In this document: positions 43,089 to 52,620 of the stretch, one piece after another
Numbering within the stretch: the stretch's first letter is position 1
Layout of the letters: the number at the start of each line of letters is the position of its first letter
NCBI RefSeq assembly: GCF_017874735.1
Contig: NZ_JAGGLV010000004.1
Coordinates: 248,001 to 312,000, forward strand
DNA length: 64,000 nt
Direction of reading: 5' to 3'
Source: Paenibacillus silagei
GTDB lineage: Bacteria > Bacillota > Bacilli > Paenibacillales > Paenibacillaceae
Position numbers and translations under genes: made by a program
Notes under the pieces: model-generated
What the model saw: the letters and a program-made list of their open reading frames with translations, nothing else
The model's database searches: none
Told to the model about the DNA's origin: nothing

Positions 43089-44531
43089 TTACAGAATAGG
43101 CGACAACAGCCGGGAAATCCCCTCTTTCAGCTTGATCACCAGCGAGCGCTGCGCATAACGTTCAACGGTCAGCTCAGAGCACAGTCTGACATCGTTCAGG
43201 AAAATGTCCTGGAGCTGTTCGGCAATCGCCCGGTCATACACAATGGCATTCACTTCGAAGTTCAGCCGGAAGCTGCGCGAATCGATATTCATCGTTCCGA
43301 CAGAAGCAACCTCTCCGTCAGCGACAATCGTTTTGGCGTGCAGGAAGCCGTTCTCATAGAGCAGGATTTTGGCCCCGTAATTCAGCAGATCTCCGGCATA
43401 CGCCCAGGTGGCCCAATACACGAACGGATGGTCAGGCTTGTTAGGGATCATGATCTGCAGATCGACTCCGGAGAGCAGGGCGATTTTGCAGGCGTCCATG
43501 AAGCTGGTGTCCGGTATGAAGTATGGGGTCTGGATGTACACACTTTTTTTAGCCGATAAAATAAGCTTGATGTACATATTCTTCAGATGCTCGGTGGACG
43601 AATTGGGGCCGCTTGTAATAATCTGCACCGGGCTTGTCCCTGTATGGGGCTCCATGTTGAAGACAAATTCCCCGTAATCCCCGCGCTCATGCATCCCCGC
43701 CTGATGCCAGTCCAGGATGAATCTGCCCTGAATATGGCTGACGGCGTTACCGGTGATCCGGAGATGGGTGTCCCGCCAATAGCCGAATTTCTTGTCCAGC
43801 CCCAGGTACTCATCCCCCACATTGAAGCCGCCGATATAGGCGATGCTTCCGTCAATAATACACAGCTTGCGGTGATTCCTGTTGTTGATCCGGAAGTTCA
43901 GCGGCTTGAGCAGGGACGGGAAGAACACTTCAACCTCGCCCCCTGCTGCACGTAATTCTCTGAAAAAATGCCGTGAAATCCGCTTCGAGCCGACTTCATC
44001 ATATAACAGCCGCACCTTCACGCCTTCCATGGCCTTCACGATCAGCATATCCCTCAGCTCCCGGCCCAGACGGTCCGGCTGAATGATGTAATACTGAATG
44101 TTGATCTCTGCGCGGGCAGAGCGGATATCCTCGAATAACGCGGCGAACTTCTGATGGCCGTCACTGTAAATAACAATCTCATTATCGCTGGATAACAGGC
44201 CGTGCGACGAACGGATATTCATGTTGATGAGCTGGGCATAGTTCGTCAGCAGCTGCGACCTGTCATCCGCCCCTTCCACGAAGGCTGCCAGCTGCTTGTC
44301 AGCTTCGGCCTGGACATATTCCTGCTCCTCGATGAAGAGCTTGTAGAAATTCTTTTTTTTGAGATTGCGTCCAAAGAAGATATACAAGACAAATCCCAGA
44401 ATCGGGATGAAAAACAATACCATCAGCCAGGCCCAGGTGTACCCCGCCTCCCTGCGTTCAATGAACAGAAAGCCCAGGGCCAGAATGATGTTAATGAGGG
44501 TGACGACTGTGGTTAGACTTGCAAATTCCAT
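43089..44531 (-). CDS. cls: cardiolipin synthase (phospholipase D type)
   Basis: A 480-residue membrane enzyme: two N-terminal helices (about 5-25 and 33-53), then two PLD domains, each with an HKD motif: His220/Lys222/Asp227 (HRKLCIIDG) and His398/Lys400/Asp405 (HAKTIVADG). It joins two phosphatidylglycerol molecules into cardiolipin. Length is standard. ATG follows AAAAGGGGAAAG. Firmicutes often have several cls genes, so this may not be the only one. Confidence 0.95.
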   Translation of the reverse strand: MEFASLTTVVTLINIILALGFLFIERREAGYTWAWLMVLFFIPILGFVLYIFFGRNLKKKNFYKLFIEEQEYVQAEADKQLAAFVEGADDRSQLLTNYAQLINMNIRSSHGLLSSDNEIVIYSDGHQKFAALFEDIRSARAEINIQYYIIQPDRLGRELRDMLIVKAMEGVKVRLLYDEVGSKRISRHFFRELRAAGGEVEVFFPSLLKPLNFRINNRNHRKLCIIDGSIAYIGGFNVGDEYLGLDKKFGYWRDTHLRITGNAVSHIQGRFILDWHQAGMHERGDYGEFVFNMEPHTGTSPVQIITSGPNSSTEHLKNMYIKLILSAKKSVYIQTPYFIPDTSFMDACKIALLSGVDLQIMIPNKPDHPFVYWATWAYAGDLLNYGAKILLYENGFLHAKTIVADGEVASVGTMNIDSRSFRLNFEVNAIVYDRAIAEQLQDIFLNDVRLCSELTVERYAQRSLVIKLKEGISRLLSPIL

Positions 44532-44567
44532 GCTCTTTCCCCTTTTCTCTCTGTCTCTCTCTGCTGC

Positions 44568-44939
44568 CTAAAAGTCCTCCAGCACCTTGGACCTGTCGCC
44601 ATGGATCCTGTCCAGATGCTCCTCTCCCCAGTAGCATAACAGGTCCAGCGCAGGCTTCAGCCCCCAGCCGTAGGCCGTCAGCTCATACTCCACTCTGGGA
44701 GGAATCTCCTGGTAGATGGTCCGTGAGATAATCTCATCGTTCTCCAGCCCTCTTAGCTGGGCAGTCAGCACTTTCTGGGTTAAGCCCGGAATGAGCCGCA
44801 GCAGCTCGGAGGTTCGCTTCTGTCCGGTCATAAGATGGTAGATAATTAACGGCTTCCACTTGCCGCCCATCACTTCCAGCGCCGCCTCTACGCCTACTTT
44901 GTACTTTTTGGGAACGCTATCGCCATTCTGTTCAGTCAT
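44568..44939 (-). CDS. HxlR-family transcriptional regulator
   Basis: A 123-residue winged-helix regulator with the hallmark ALEVMGGKWKPLIIYHLMTG, RTSELLRLIPGLTQKVLTAQLRGLE and IPPRVEYELTAYG. The frame extends to 45059, but GGAGG 8 nt before the ATG at 44939 marks the start. It is divergent from an NAD(P)H-dependent reductase gene, a classic arrangement (compare YodB/AzoR1 in Bacillus) in which the regulator senses quinones, diamide or aldehydes and represses the reductase. Confidence 0.92.
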   Translation of the reverse strand: MTEQNGDSVPKKYKVGVEAALEVMGGKWKPLIIYHLMTGQKRTSELLRLIPGLTQKVLTAQLRGLENDEIISRTIYQEIPPRVEYELTAYGWGLKPALDLLCYWGEEHLDRIHGDRSKVLEDF

Positions 44940-44970
44940 TGCTTCTGCCTCCATTATGTAGGGTACCTCA

Positions 44971-45004
44971 ATGTTCCTATGGAACATACACCTTCCTATA
45001 GAAC
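44971..45004. promoter_or_regulatory. tandem HxlR-type operators in the divergent promoter region
   Basis: TTCCTATGGAAC (44974-44985, within the 17-bp palindrome ATGTTCCTATGGAACAT) and TTCCTATAGAAC (44993-45004) agree at 11 of 12 bases and are 19 bp apart. They sit between the divergent hxlR and reductase genes. Confidence 0.68.
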
Positions 45005-45041
45005 AGCAAAGTGCGTACTTCCGGATTATTTTATTCCTGTT

Positions 45042-45047
45042 TATAAT
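45042..45047 (+). promoter_or_regulatory. -10 box of the reductase gene
   Basis: A perfect TATAAT lies 61 bp before the start codon. The -35 region (TTCCGG, 17-bp spacer) is poor. Confidence 0.5.
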
Positions 45048-45108
45048 AGCATCAGCCAAGGAACATGGCTACAAACCTGCTATTAAGAAAGGTAGTGAAG
45101 ATACAAGC

Positions 45109-45696
45109 ATGAGCGTATTAATCGTCGTATCACACCCGAGACAAGATTCCCTGACCTTCCAGGTCGCCCGCCGTTTCGCAGAGGGATTGAGCCAGGCCGG
45201 CCATGGCTATGAGATATTGGATTTGCATGGGATAGGATTTGACCCTGTTCTACAGGGGAGAGAGGAACTCAATATGACCGCAGGTGAAGAGGAACAGCCC
45301 TATTCTCCTGAATTAGAGCGGGAAATGGAGCGGTTGCGGCAGCATGACGGCCTGGCATTTGTTTTTCCGCTGTGGTGGTGGCATCTGCCGGCCATGCTGA
45401 AGGGGTATATCGACCGGGTGCTGAACAACAGGGTTGCCTACGGCACAAGTAATCTGCATGATTATCGTGCCCTATGGCTGGCTCTGGCAGGCGTAACAGA
45501 GGAACAGATGAAGAAACGTAATTATGATGAGGCCACTACGCGTCTGCTGAACGTAGGAATTGCCGATTACTGCGGAATCACAGACTCCAAGGTTGAATTC
45601 TTTTACGAGACCCTGGATTCGCCGCCCGCGCATTATGAAGCGCTGCTGGAACAGGCCTATCAGGCGGGATTACATTATGGCAAGGGAGAGAACTGA
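45109..45696 (+). CDS. NAD(P)H-dependent quinone reductase, flavodoxin-like fold
   Basis: A 195-residue flavoprotein of the NQO1/MdaB/KefF type: VLIVVSHPRQDSLTF at the N-terminus (FMN/FAD phosphate loop), VFPLWWWHLPAMLKGYIDRVL near 85-105. It reduces quinones or similar electrophiles by two electrons. The frame is open from 44971, but the conserved N-terminus starts at the ATG at 45109. Regulation by the divergent HxlR protein is likely. It converges with phzF. Confidence 0.9.
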   Translation: MSVLIVVSHPRQDSLTFQVARRFAEGLSQAGHGYEILDLHGIGFDPVLQGREELNMTAGEEEQPYSPELEREMERLRQHDGLAFVFPLWWWHLPAMLKGYIDRVLNNRVAYGTSNLHDYRALWLALAGVTEEQMKKRNYDEATTRLLNVGIADYCGITDSKVEFFYETLDSPPAHYEALLEQAYQAGLHYGKGEN

Positions 45697-45718
45697 CACA
45701 TCACAGGAATAAGGGAAA

Positions 45719-46636
45719 TCACAGCATCACATCAAATTCATTCACATAAACTGCATTGCCAGTCACTTCTATAGTGTTGCCGTTGTCCGACACGGACACC
45801 TGCACTCTACCGTCCCTGCCGATCTCAAGGCCCTGCTCAATCAGCAGCTCGAAGGAGGAGGCTTGTCCTTGTCCTTGTCCTTGTCCTTGTCCTTGTCCTT
45901 GTCCGCCGATGTACCTGGAATAATAAGCCCCCATCACCCCGGAGGCGGTGCCAGTCACCGGGTCCTCGGTGGTCCCAGAGAACGGGGAGGAGAAATGGCG
46001 GGCGTGCATATGCGCCTCAGAATCATACGTCTCCAGACAAAACGGGTGAATGGACGAGCGGGGCATCTCCTTCAGCACCTCAGCGAACCGCTGGTTGTCC
46101 GGCACCATCCGGGTGAAGGCGTCAAGGCTTGTGACCGGGACCAGTAAGGTCCACGTTCCGGTGCTGCCGTACATGGTCGGCAGGGTCTGATCAATATCAC
46201 CGGGTTCAAGGCCGATCGAGCGGGCCAGGTCCTCAAGCGATCCGTTAAAGGGTTGAAACTGGGGACTGGCCTGTCTCATCGTCATATAGAGGCTGTCGTG
46301 ATCTTCTGTGAAACGGACCGGGAGAATCCCTGCCTTGGTCTCGATGGTCAGCTCGCTGGCGTCTCCCAGCAGACCCTTGGTCTTCATGGCATATAACAAC
46401 GCCATAGTCCCGTGGCCGCAGAGATTAATCTCATGCCCCGGGGTAAAATAGCGGATTCTGAGATCCGCCAGGTTGGATTTTAACGGAAACGCCGTCTCAT
46501 TGAAACCCACCTTCGCTGTGATCTCCTGCATTTGCTGCTCCGTGAGACCCTCGCCGTCCAGGACAACTCCTGCCGGGTTCCCCTTGTTCGGAATGCTGCT
46601 GAACGCATCGTAATGATAGACTTTGATGTTCTGCAC
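45719..46636 (-). CDS. PhzF-family isomerase
   Basis: About 305 residues with the DapF/PhzF double fold: [20 protein letters not shown], the catalytic Glu in GFNETAFPL, and [20 protein letters not shown]. PhzF isomerises a dihydroanthranilate in phenazine synthesis, but relatives outside such clusters have unknown roles, and no phenazine genes are here. The start is probably GTG at 46636; longer frames to 46735 have no family match. A GQ-dipeptide repeat interrupts the C-terminal half. Confidence 0.85.
   Translation of the reverse strand: MQNIKVYHYDAFSSIPNKGNPAGVVLDGEGLTEQQMQEITAKVGFNETAFPLKSNLADLRIRYFTPGHEINLCGHGTMALLYAMKTKGLLGDASELTIETKAGILPVRFTEDHDSLYMTMRQASPQFQPFNGSLEDLARSIGLEPGDIDQTLPTMYGSTGTWTLLVPVTSLDAFTRMVPDNQRFAEVLKEMPRSSIHPFCLETYDSEAHMHARHFSSPFSGTTEDPVTGTASGVMGAYYSRYIGGQGQGQGQGQGQGQASSFELLIEQGLEIGRDGRVQVSVSDNGNTIEVTGNAVYVNEFDVML
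45862..45903. repeat. hexanucleotide repeat inside phzF
   Basis: Seven CTTGTC units encode seven Gly-Gln dipeptides on the coding strand. Changes by whole units would keep the frame. It lies in a loop before SSFELL. Confidence 0.92.
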
Positions 46637-46717
46637 ACCTGCACCGCCTGTCTTTTTTGAGTAATATGATAGCATAAATGTATATAATGTGAATTTTAGA
46701 TATTTAGGCATCATGAT

Positions 46718-46920
46718 ATGTTCGGTTTTCCGCATACATTCAGTTCATGGAAGCCGCGCGTGCCCAATGTGGTCGGTTTTTCGATTACATTGGGACCACA
46801 CGTCTCCACCACGCCCGATGTGGTCGGTTTTTCGACTACATTGGGACCACACGTCTCCACCACGCCCGATGTGGTCGGTTTTTCGACTACATTTGGCCCA
46901 CGCACCCTCGCACTGCCCAT
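46718..46920 (+). repeat. 51-bp tandem repeat array III (four units, same family as array I)
   Basis: Units start at 46718 (degenerate), 46769, 46820 and 46871. Each has GTGGTCGGTTTTTCGA as in array I, followed by ACATTGGGACCACACGTCTC. The GTGGTC of each unit could also pair with a downstream GACCAC-type segment. Same orientation as array I, about 42 kb away. Confidence 0.92.
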
Positions 46921-46945
46921 TGTGTTCGCTTTTCCCAATTCACGC

Positions 46946-46995
46946 AAAAAACAGCAACGGACAAGTCCCTGTGAAGCGGACGGTATCCGTTGCTG
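46946..46995 (-). terminator. rho-independent terminator of the glycan operon
   Basis: On the minus strand CAGCAACGGA (46995-46986) and TCCGTTGCTG (46961-46952) form a perfect 10-bp stem with a long loop, followed by TTTTTT (46951-46946). It is 50 bp after the GH20 gene. Confidence 0.85.
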
Positions 46996-47044
46996 CAATC
47001 ATAGAAAGCAATACTATTGTCTACTAAGCTATTTATTCAGCCAT

Positions 47045-48553
47045 CTATTCACTCGCATCTTGCTTCCCCAACCAGGCTAACTCCGCCATTGCACGCAGCG
47101 GGCCGCGGAGGCTTGACGCCACTTCCGCTTCGGTCTGTGCTTCCGGCTTGTCGCTCCAGATGGAGAAGGTGGTGCCGACCAGTTCACGCGGATAAGCTCC
47201 GGTATACTCCTGCTTAGCTTCCCCGGTACGGGCCGGGAACAGGCCGGGATGCCAGGAGGTGCGGATTTTCTCGGCTGTCGGATACGTGTAGCCTGCATGT
47301 TCGCCCAGCACGTAATACAAGTAGCCGTCGTTGTAGTTGATCACCTGATGTCCCTTGGCGAGAATGTCTTCCACCGGGGCCATCATCGGATGCCACTTCG
47401 TCCAATACGTGATTTGAATGGACGGCTTGGGCGCGACCCGCTGGGTCTGATCCGCACGATAGAGGCCATCATTCCAGGCACGGACCGTCCAGCCTCTCGA
47501 CTCCAGATGCTCAGCAACCTCGTTAAGGTAATCAATATAAGTGTCCACGCCCGTGCCGCCGCTGATGTTCAGCACATTCCGGGCATACTCCGCGAGCTGC
47601 GGATACTTATCGAACTCCGCGAAGTTAATGAATTCATCCCCGCCGATATGAAAATAGCGGCTGCCCGCAAATAACTCCGCATATTCGTCAATCAAATCCA
47701 GCACGAACCGGCGGGCAGCCGGATTCGTAATATCCAGGGCCCCAGGAGCCGGAGTTCCCGCTGAATCCTTGAGCAGCCACTCGGGATGCGTGCGGAGAGC
47801 CTGCCCCAGATGTCCCGGCGAATCCAGTGAAGGAATGATATCCACATGATAACGCTGTGCCTCAAGGATAATCGCCTTCATTTCCTGTTTGCTTAAAGCT
47901 TGCTCCGACACCACCTCAGGATGGCTCTGACTCATCAGCCGGAAGCCTTCGTTCTCGGAGAAATGCAGCTGTAGCGTATTCAACCGCAGCCGGGACATCT
48001 CTCTGATCCGCTCCAGGAGCCAATCTTCGCTGTAGAATTTGCGGCCGATGTCGATATGCAGCGCCCGCTCCGGCATGACAGGGGAATCGGTGATGGTACC
48101 GCAGGACACGGAACCCTCATCTGCCAGCCGCTGCAGCAATGTCCGCAGACCATACATCACTGCACGTTCGCTTGATGCGGTGATCTTCGTATAATGCCCG
48201 ATATCAATGACATAAGCTTCCTTGCTGTCCATGTCTCCCGCAGCTTCAAGATCCGTCAGTTCAATGACGATATCTCCTAAAGCGGGTGTCTCCGTTTCCC
48301 CATGTACAACAGTCACGATCTGGTCAACAGGTGTAAGTATACCCGAGAATTCACCCAGCACAATAAAGACTGTTTCGTTCAGGACACTGTTATTATCCGA
48401 CCTGGCATTGTCCACAATCCGGGTTTTGGACCCGGCAGACAGCCGCCATGGCTCCCCGGATGCCGCCGCAGTCTGCTGCTGTCCACCGGTAAGCGGGCCG
48501 TTATTGGCGGTGTGCCGCTCTAATGGTTCACCCATATTCATATCCGTATCCAT
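47045..48553 (-). CDS. GH20 beta-N-acetylhexosaminidase
   Basis: A 502-residue enzyme: an N-terminal domain 2 (about 45-160) then the catalytic barrel with the Asp306-Glu307 pair in YFHIGGDEF, HIDIGRKFYS and a Trp-rich end (YWTKWHP; TFSIWSDKPEA). It removes terminal GlcNAc or GalNAc by substrate-assisted catalysis. No signal peptide, so it acts on imported glycans. ATG follows GAGGTGGG, 31 bp after the GH38 gene. As the last gene of the mannoside-degrading block it would deal with the GlcNAc of N-glycans. Confidence 0.93.
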   Translation of the reverse strand: MDTDMNMGEPLERHTANNGPLTGGQQQTAAASGEPWRLSAGSKTRIVDNARSDNNSVLNETVFIVLGEFSGILTPVDQIVTVVHGETETPALGDIVIELTDLEAAGDMDSKEAYVIDIGHYTKITASSERAVMYGLRTLLQRLADEGSVSCGTITDSPVMPERALHIDIGRKFYSEDWLLERIREMSRLRLNTLQLHFSENEGFRLMSQSHPEVVSEQALSKQEMKAIILEAQRYHVDIIPSLDSPGHLGQALRTHPEWLLKDSAGTPAPGALDITNPAARRFVLDLIDEYAELFAGSRYFHIGGDEFINFAEFDKYPQLAEYARNVLNISGGTGVDTYIDYLNEVAEHLESRGWTVRAWNDGLYRADQTQRVAPKPSIQITYWTKWHPMMAPVEDILAKGHQVINYNDGYLYYVLGEHAGYTYPTAEKIRTSWHPGLFPARTGEAKQEYTGAYPRELVGTTFSIWSDKPEAQTEAEVASSLRGPLRAMAELAWLGKQDASE

Positions 48554-48584
48554 ACTTTTCCCACCTCTTCCTTCTTAGCGTGGA

Positions 48585-51377
48585 TCAGCGCAGCCGGAGG
48601 CCGACCGTGCTAATCTGATGTCCACCAAGCGGAAGCTTAAGCGAAGCCGTGACTTCCGGCTGAAGCTCTTCACCTTCTGCTTCCAGTACATTCGAAGTAT
48701 AGACGGCAGCAACCGGCAGCACAGATTCCAGTTCCAGCTCGCAAGGCTGTTCCGTAAGGTTGAACCAGCGGAGCATCACATCGCCGCACTCCTTGTTCAG
48801 CTTCATGGAGGAGAAGGCAGCGGTTCCGCCGCTCCAGCGGACGGCCGCATACACGGCAGGAATCGTACCCGCGTGAACCTCTGCCTGCGCACAGGTCCAA
48901 GGAATCTGGAACTGGTAAGCAGCAGCAGCGGCACCGGAGGTTACAGCATCCCCGCTATGCGGCAGAAGCAGCATGTCTGCGGTCTGTTCACCCAGGCACT
49001 GGGCTTCCGGCGTAGGGAACCAGCCCCAGTCGCCCATCTCGCCGACACTGCGGAGCAGCGTAACGGCGATGGTACTACGGCCATCCCGCAGAATCTCGTA
49101 TTCGTGTAATCCGAGGTTCGCAACCGTGAGGCCTGCGTTCTCCCCGGCAACATCCACGAAGCACTGCTGATGCTGCGCATTGCTCGGGTTCTGCCATTCC
49201 GGCGCCGGCTCGTTCGGACGTTCCGCCAGCTCGAACATCGAATCTACGCGGTGTGAGGCTGCGGCCAGATCCGCCGGGAACAGCATCCGCAGGCGGTGAT
49301 CCTTAGCGGTATTACTGATGAAGCTCTTCACTTCCAGCCCTTTGCCGCTGCGTTCCAGTCTCAAGACCGTCCGCAGCTTAAGGGTTACAGTATCGGCACT
49401 ACGCTTAGCCTGCCGCTCTGGATAATAGACCAGCGCCCGCTGTTCTTCTTCCAGCAGGTCATCGGCCGAAGCCGGAATCTCCCATTCATGGGTGATTTCG
49501 ATGGAAGCCCGGTATGGCGTATCTTCACTAACAGCGATATCCGCGTTAAGGCCCAGAGTCGTCAGCGGCACTTCGCCCGCAGGCGCTCTGTACATATATT
49601 CATTCCCGATGTCACCTGTGTTCTCATAGACACCGAGGTCACGGTAGATCTTGCCGCTAGGCTTATGCTCCAGTGTGAAGGAGCCATCGGCCATAACCTC
49701 TACCCGCAGCGTGTCGTTCTCCAGCACACGTCCGCCGCGAACCAGCGAAGCCGGAACGGAAGCCAGCGCTTGCAGGTTCGCTGCCGGAGCGCTTCCGGCA
49801 GCCGCACCTTCAGCGGCGTTCGCTCCAACAGGCCGAACCCAGGCATAGGTGCGCAGTCCAAGGGCAGGAACATCCGCCGCTTCAAAAGTCAGCCGCACCC
49901 TACGGCAGCTATACGGCTGGCGGAACCGGTCATCCGGCAGATCATAGCCGAAGGACAGGCCAAGATCCTCCACCGTACAAGGAATCGGCTGGCCTTGTTC
50001 ATCGACCAGGACCCGTCCGGCCAGGTCCACAGCCTTCATCCGCCGGGCATTCTCGTCCAGCGGCAGTCCATCGCGCAGATACTGGCGCGCCGCATCCAGC
50101 TCTATGGTCACGGTACCCGTGCGGCTCCAGCCGCTGGTATTCGTGACCACGAACGGAACGGCCTCTTCGCCGTAAGCGGCGAAGCCGGAGGTGTCCACCG
50201 CTGCGGTGATCGCCTGCATACTATCCGCCACAATACCCTCGGCCGTGTGATAGCTTTTGTCGAAGCGGGTGACCATCTCGCGGTGCACCTCATCCACGCT
50301 GCAGCCGCAGATGGAATCATGCGGATGGTTCTGCAGCAGCGTCTTCCAAGCATAATCCAGCAGATGATGCGGATATTCCCCGCCATGCAGCTTGGCGATA
50401 ACCGCCAGCGGCTCGGCCACCTTTTCCAACATGGCTTGTCCCCGTTGGTTGAGCTGCTTCAGATATACCCGGGCGGAAGCAGTATTGACCAGCGTTCCCC
50501 AGCCATCCGTGCGCTGGCTCCGCAGTTCTCCCTTGACGGTGGACAGGCTGCGGCCAGCCAGTGAAGCTTCCACTGCCTTGATGTAATCAGGGAAGTTCGA
50601 GTGAACGAAGGCAACCTCCGGGTGCAGCTTCTCCGCCGTGCGGATCGCCTCCGGCAGGTCGGTCTGCAGCGGCTGATGGTCGCAGCCGTTCATGAACAAC
50701 AGCTGATCGGTCGCTGCATACTGCCGGGCATCGCCCAGCTTGCGCTCCCAGAAGCGGCGGGCCTCCTCTATCTCAACAGGAACCTCATTCCCGTTAGAAT
50801 ACCAGTTGGCGAACAGAATGCCCAGCACCTGCGAGCCGTCTGGCCCTTCCCAGACCAGCTCCGAGAACGAGGATTCATAGCCGTCATCCGAGACCATATT
50901 GTTGAAGCCCGTCGGCTTCACCCCGCGTCCGAAGAAGGCGTTGGTGATGCCGGCCTGCTGCATAAGCTGCGGAATCTGTCCGGTCAGGCCGAAGGTGTCC
51001 GGGAAATAACCGATTTTGGACACTTCCCCATAGACTGCCGCATCCTGATGCCCGAGCTGTAAGTTACGCACATTGGCTTCCGGGCTGGTCAGGAACGCAT
51101 CCTGCAGAATGTACCAAGGTCCGATAAATATCCGGCCTTCCCGGATATGACGCACCAGCCGCTCCCGGTTCTCCGGACGGACCTGCAGATAATCCTCGAT
51201 GATAATCGTCTGCCCGTCGAAGAAAAAGCTGCGGAAATCCGGGTTCTGCTCCAGCGTGTCCAGCAGGGTGTCCACCAGCTGAATCAGCCGGATATGATGG
51301 CGCTCATAAGGCAGATACCATTCACGGTCCCAGTGCGTATGCGAGATAATATGTGCCGTCTGTTGTTGTTTGGTCAT
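48585..51377 (-). CDS. GH38 alpha-mannosidase (MngB-like)
   Basis: A 930-residue enzyme starting almost at the catalytic domain: zinc ligands in HIISHTHWDREWYLP (His15, Asp17), nucleophile Asp127 in GYFPDTFGLTGQIPQL, then a three-helix bundle (HHLLDYAWKTLLQNHPHDSICGCS) and large C-terminal beta domains. The early start and spacing resemble the Escherichia coli MngB type. It removes alpha-linked mannose in the cytoplasm. ATG follows GAGGGG, 6 bp after the GH130 stop, so the two are tightly coupled. Confidence 0.94.
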   Translation of the reverse strand: MTKQQQTAHIISHTHWDREWYLPYERHHIRLIQLVDTLLDTLEQNPDFRSFFFDGQTIIIEDYLQVRPENRERLVRHIREGRIFIGPWYILQDAFLTSPEANVRNLQLGHQDAAVYGEVSKIGYFPDTFGLTGQIPQLMQQAGITNAFFGRGVKPTGFNNMVSDDGYESSFSELVWEGPDGSQVLGILFANWYSNGNEVPVEIEEARRFWERKLGDARQYAATDQLLFMNGCDHQPLQTDLPEAIRTAEKLHPEVAFVHSNFPDYIKAVEASLAGRSLSTVKGELRSQRTDGWGTLVNTASARVYLKQLNQRGQAMLEKVAEPLAVIAKLHGGEYPHHLLDYAWKTLLQNHPHDSICGCSVDEVHREMVTRFDKSYHTAEGIVADSMQAITAAVDTSGFAAYGEEAVPFVVTNTSGWSRTGTVTIELDAARQYLRDGLPLDENARRMKAVDLAGRVLVDEQGQPIPCTVEDLGLSFGYDLPDDRFRQPYSCRRVRLTFEAADVPALGLRTYAWVRPVGANAAEGAAAGSAPAANLQALASVPASLVRGGRVLENDTLRVEVMADGSFTLEHKPSGKIYRDLGVYENTGDIGNEYMYRAPAGEVPLTTLGLNADIAVSEDTPYRASIEITHEWEIPASADDLLEEEQRALVYYPERQAKRSADTVTLKLRTVLRLERSGKGLEVKSFISNTAKDHRLRMLFPADLAAASHRVDSMFELAERPNEPAPEWQNPSNAQHQQCFVDVAGENAGLTVANLGLHEYEILRDGRSTIAVTLLRSVGEMGDWGWFPTPEAQCLGEQTADMLLLPHSGDAVTSGAAAAAYQFQIPWTCAQAEVHAGTIPAVYAAVRWSGGTAAFSSMKLNKECGDVMLRWFNLTEQPCELELESVLPVAAVYTSNVLEAEGEELQPEVTASLKLPLGGHQISTVGLRLR

Positions 51378-51383
51378 TACTGG

Positions 51384-52382
51384 TTACCCCTCAATCTCCA
51401 GGGGATATTCATCCATATAGCTGATCAGCTCATCCACGGTCGTGAACGCCAGCCCTGTCACCGTATCTGCACAGCCATAGTAGATAGCAATCCGTCCGGT
51501 AGCCGCATCGGTCAATGCCGCGCAAGGGAACGTCACGTTCGGCACATCGCCGACACATTCATACAGCTCTTCCGGGCCGAGGATATAGTTGCGCGAGCGG
51601 GCTTTTACCTTCCAAGGCTGATCCAGATCCAGCAGCGCGACACCCATGCGGTAGACGAATCCGTTACAGGTGTTGATAACGCCGTGATAGATCAGCAGCC
51701 AGCCCTTGTCAGTTTCAATCGGAATCGGTCCGGGACCAATCTTCTTGGACTGCCAAGCAGAAGCGTCACCGTCCACCGTGCCCATCACATAGCGGTGCTT
51801 GCCCCAGAAGGTCAGGTCAGGACTCTCACTGTAAAAAATATCGCCAAACGGCGTATGCCCGGTATCACTCGGACGGCTGAGCATCGCATAATTGCCGCCA
51901 ATCTTGCGCGGGAGTAGCACTCCGTTGCGGTTATACGGCAGGAAGGCATTCTCCAGCTGATGGAAGGTTTTGAAATCGAATGTGTACGCCAGTCCAATTG
52001 TTGGGCCATGGTAGCCGTTGCACCAAGAGACATAATAACGGTCGTCAATCTTGCAGACACGCGGATCGTAGCGGTACTCGCGCTTGGTGATCTCTTCATC
52101 GCCCTCAAATACGATCGGCTCATGGTTGATCTTCCAGTTCACGCCGTCTTCACTGAAGCCCGCGAAGATATCCATGCTGACCGACCGCGAATCACAGCGG
52201 AACACACCAGCGAAGCCGCCCTCGAAGGGAATGACCGCCGAGTTGAACACACTGTTCGAGTTCGGAATGGCGTTGCGCGGAATGATCGGGTTGGCGGAAT
52301 ATCTCCACACCGGGGAATTCGTGCCCTCAGGCTTCTCCTGCCAAGGGATGTTCGGTAGTGCTTCTCCAATAATTGTACTCAT
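51384..52382 (-). CDS. GH130 beta-mannoside phosphorylase or related hydrolase
   Basis: A 332-residue five-bladed beta-propeller enzyme of GH130 ([61 protein letters not shown]). Family members phosphorolyse beta-1,4- or beta-1,2-mannosides, including Man-GlcNAc from N-glycans, yielding mannose 1-phosphate. The subfamily cannot be assigned by eye. ATG follows AAAGGAG. Its position between GH125 and GH38 genes suits the core Man-beta-1,4-GlcNAc step. Confidence 0.9.
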   Translation of the reverse strand: MSTIIGEALPNIPWQEKPEGTNSPVWRYSANPIIPRNAIPNSNSVFNSAVIPFEGGFAGVFRCDSRSVSMDIFAGFSEDGVNWKINHEPIVFEGDEEITKREYRYDPRVCKIDDRYYVSWCNGYHGPTIGLAYTFDFKTFHQLENAFLPYNRNGVLLPRKIGGNYAMLSRPSDTGHTPFGDIFYSESPDLTFWGKHRYVMGTVDGDASAWQSKKIGPGPIPIETDKGWLLIYHGVINTCNGFVYRMGVALLDLDQPWKVKARSRNYILGPEELYECVGDVPNVTFPCAALTDAATGRIAIYYGCADTVTGLAFTTVDELISYMDEYPLEIEG

Positions 52383-52465
52383 GCTCAGGTCTCCTTTATC
52401 TGTGAAAAATATTTAAATTGAACTTATGATTTTTCTGTTATGGATTAGCCGTGACTCCAGAGAAG

Positions 52466-52593
52466 TTTTGGACTTCCGGCCACTGTTGTATGCAGATTTC
52501 TTGGTTGTATACCGCTGTTCACGGTGGAAATCCGCATACAAAGGCGGACGCTATCGCTCCTCCAGTTCCAAAATTCCCCTCCGCCACTTTTCC
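52466..52593 (+). repeat. dispersed repeat, copy C (full length)
   Basis: About 128 bp matching the reverse of 23524-23640 throughout and 4457-4512 in the distal half. The proximal half has TTGTATGCAGATTTC (52486-52500) and GAAATCCGCATACAA (52527-52541), a hairpin whose arm bases differ from copy B in matched pairs. It fills the 238-bp gap between the GH125 and GH130 genes. Confidence 0.9.
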
Positions 52594-52620
52594 TTTAACT
52601 TTAATGTTTTAGTTCAATAT

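Noticed and set aside
45719-46636. Phenazine biosynthesis cluster
   Set aside because: Only a PhzF-like gene is present; no other phz genes are near.
46718-47080. Open frames across the 51-bp arrays (PxVVGFSTT-type repeats)
   Set aside because: The multiple-of-three period keeps several frames open at once on both strands; there is no ribosome site and no coding bias.
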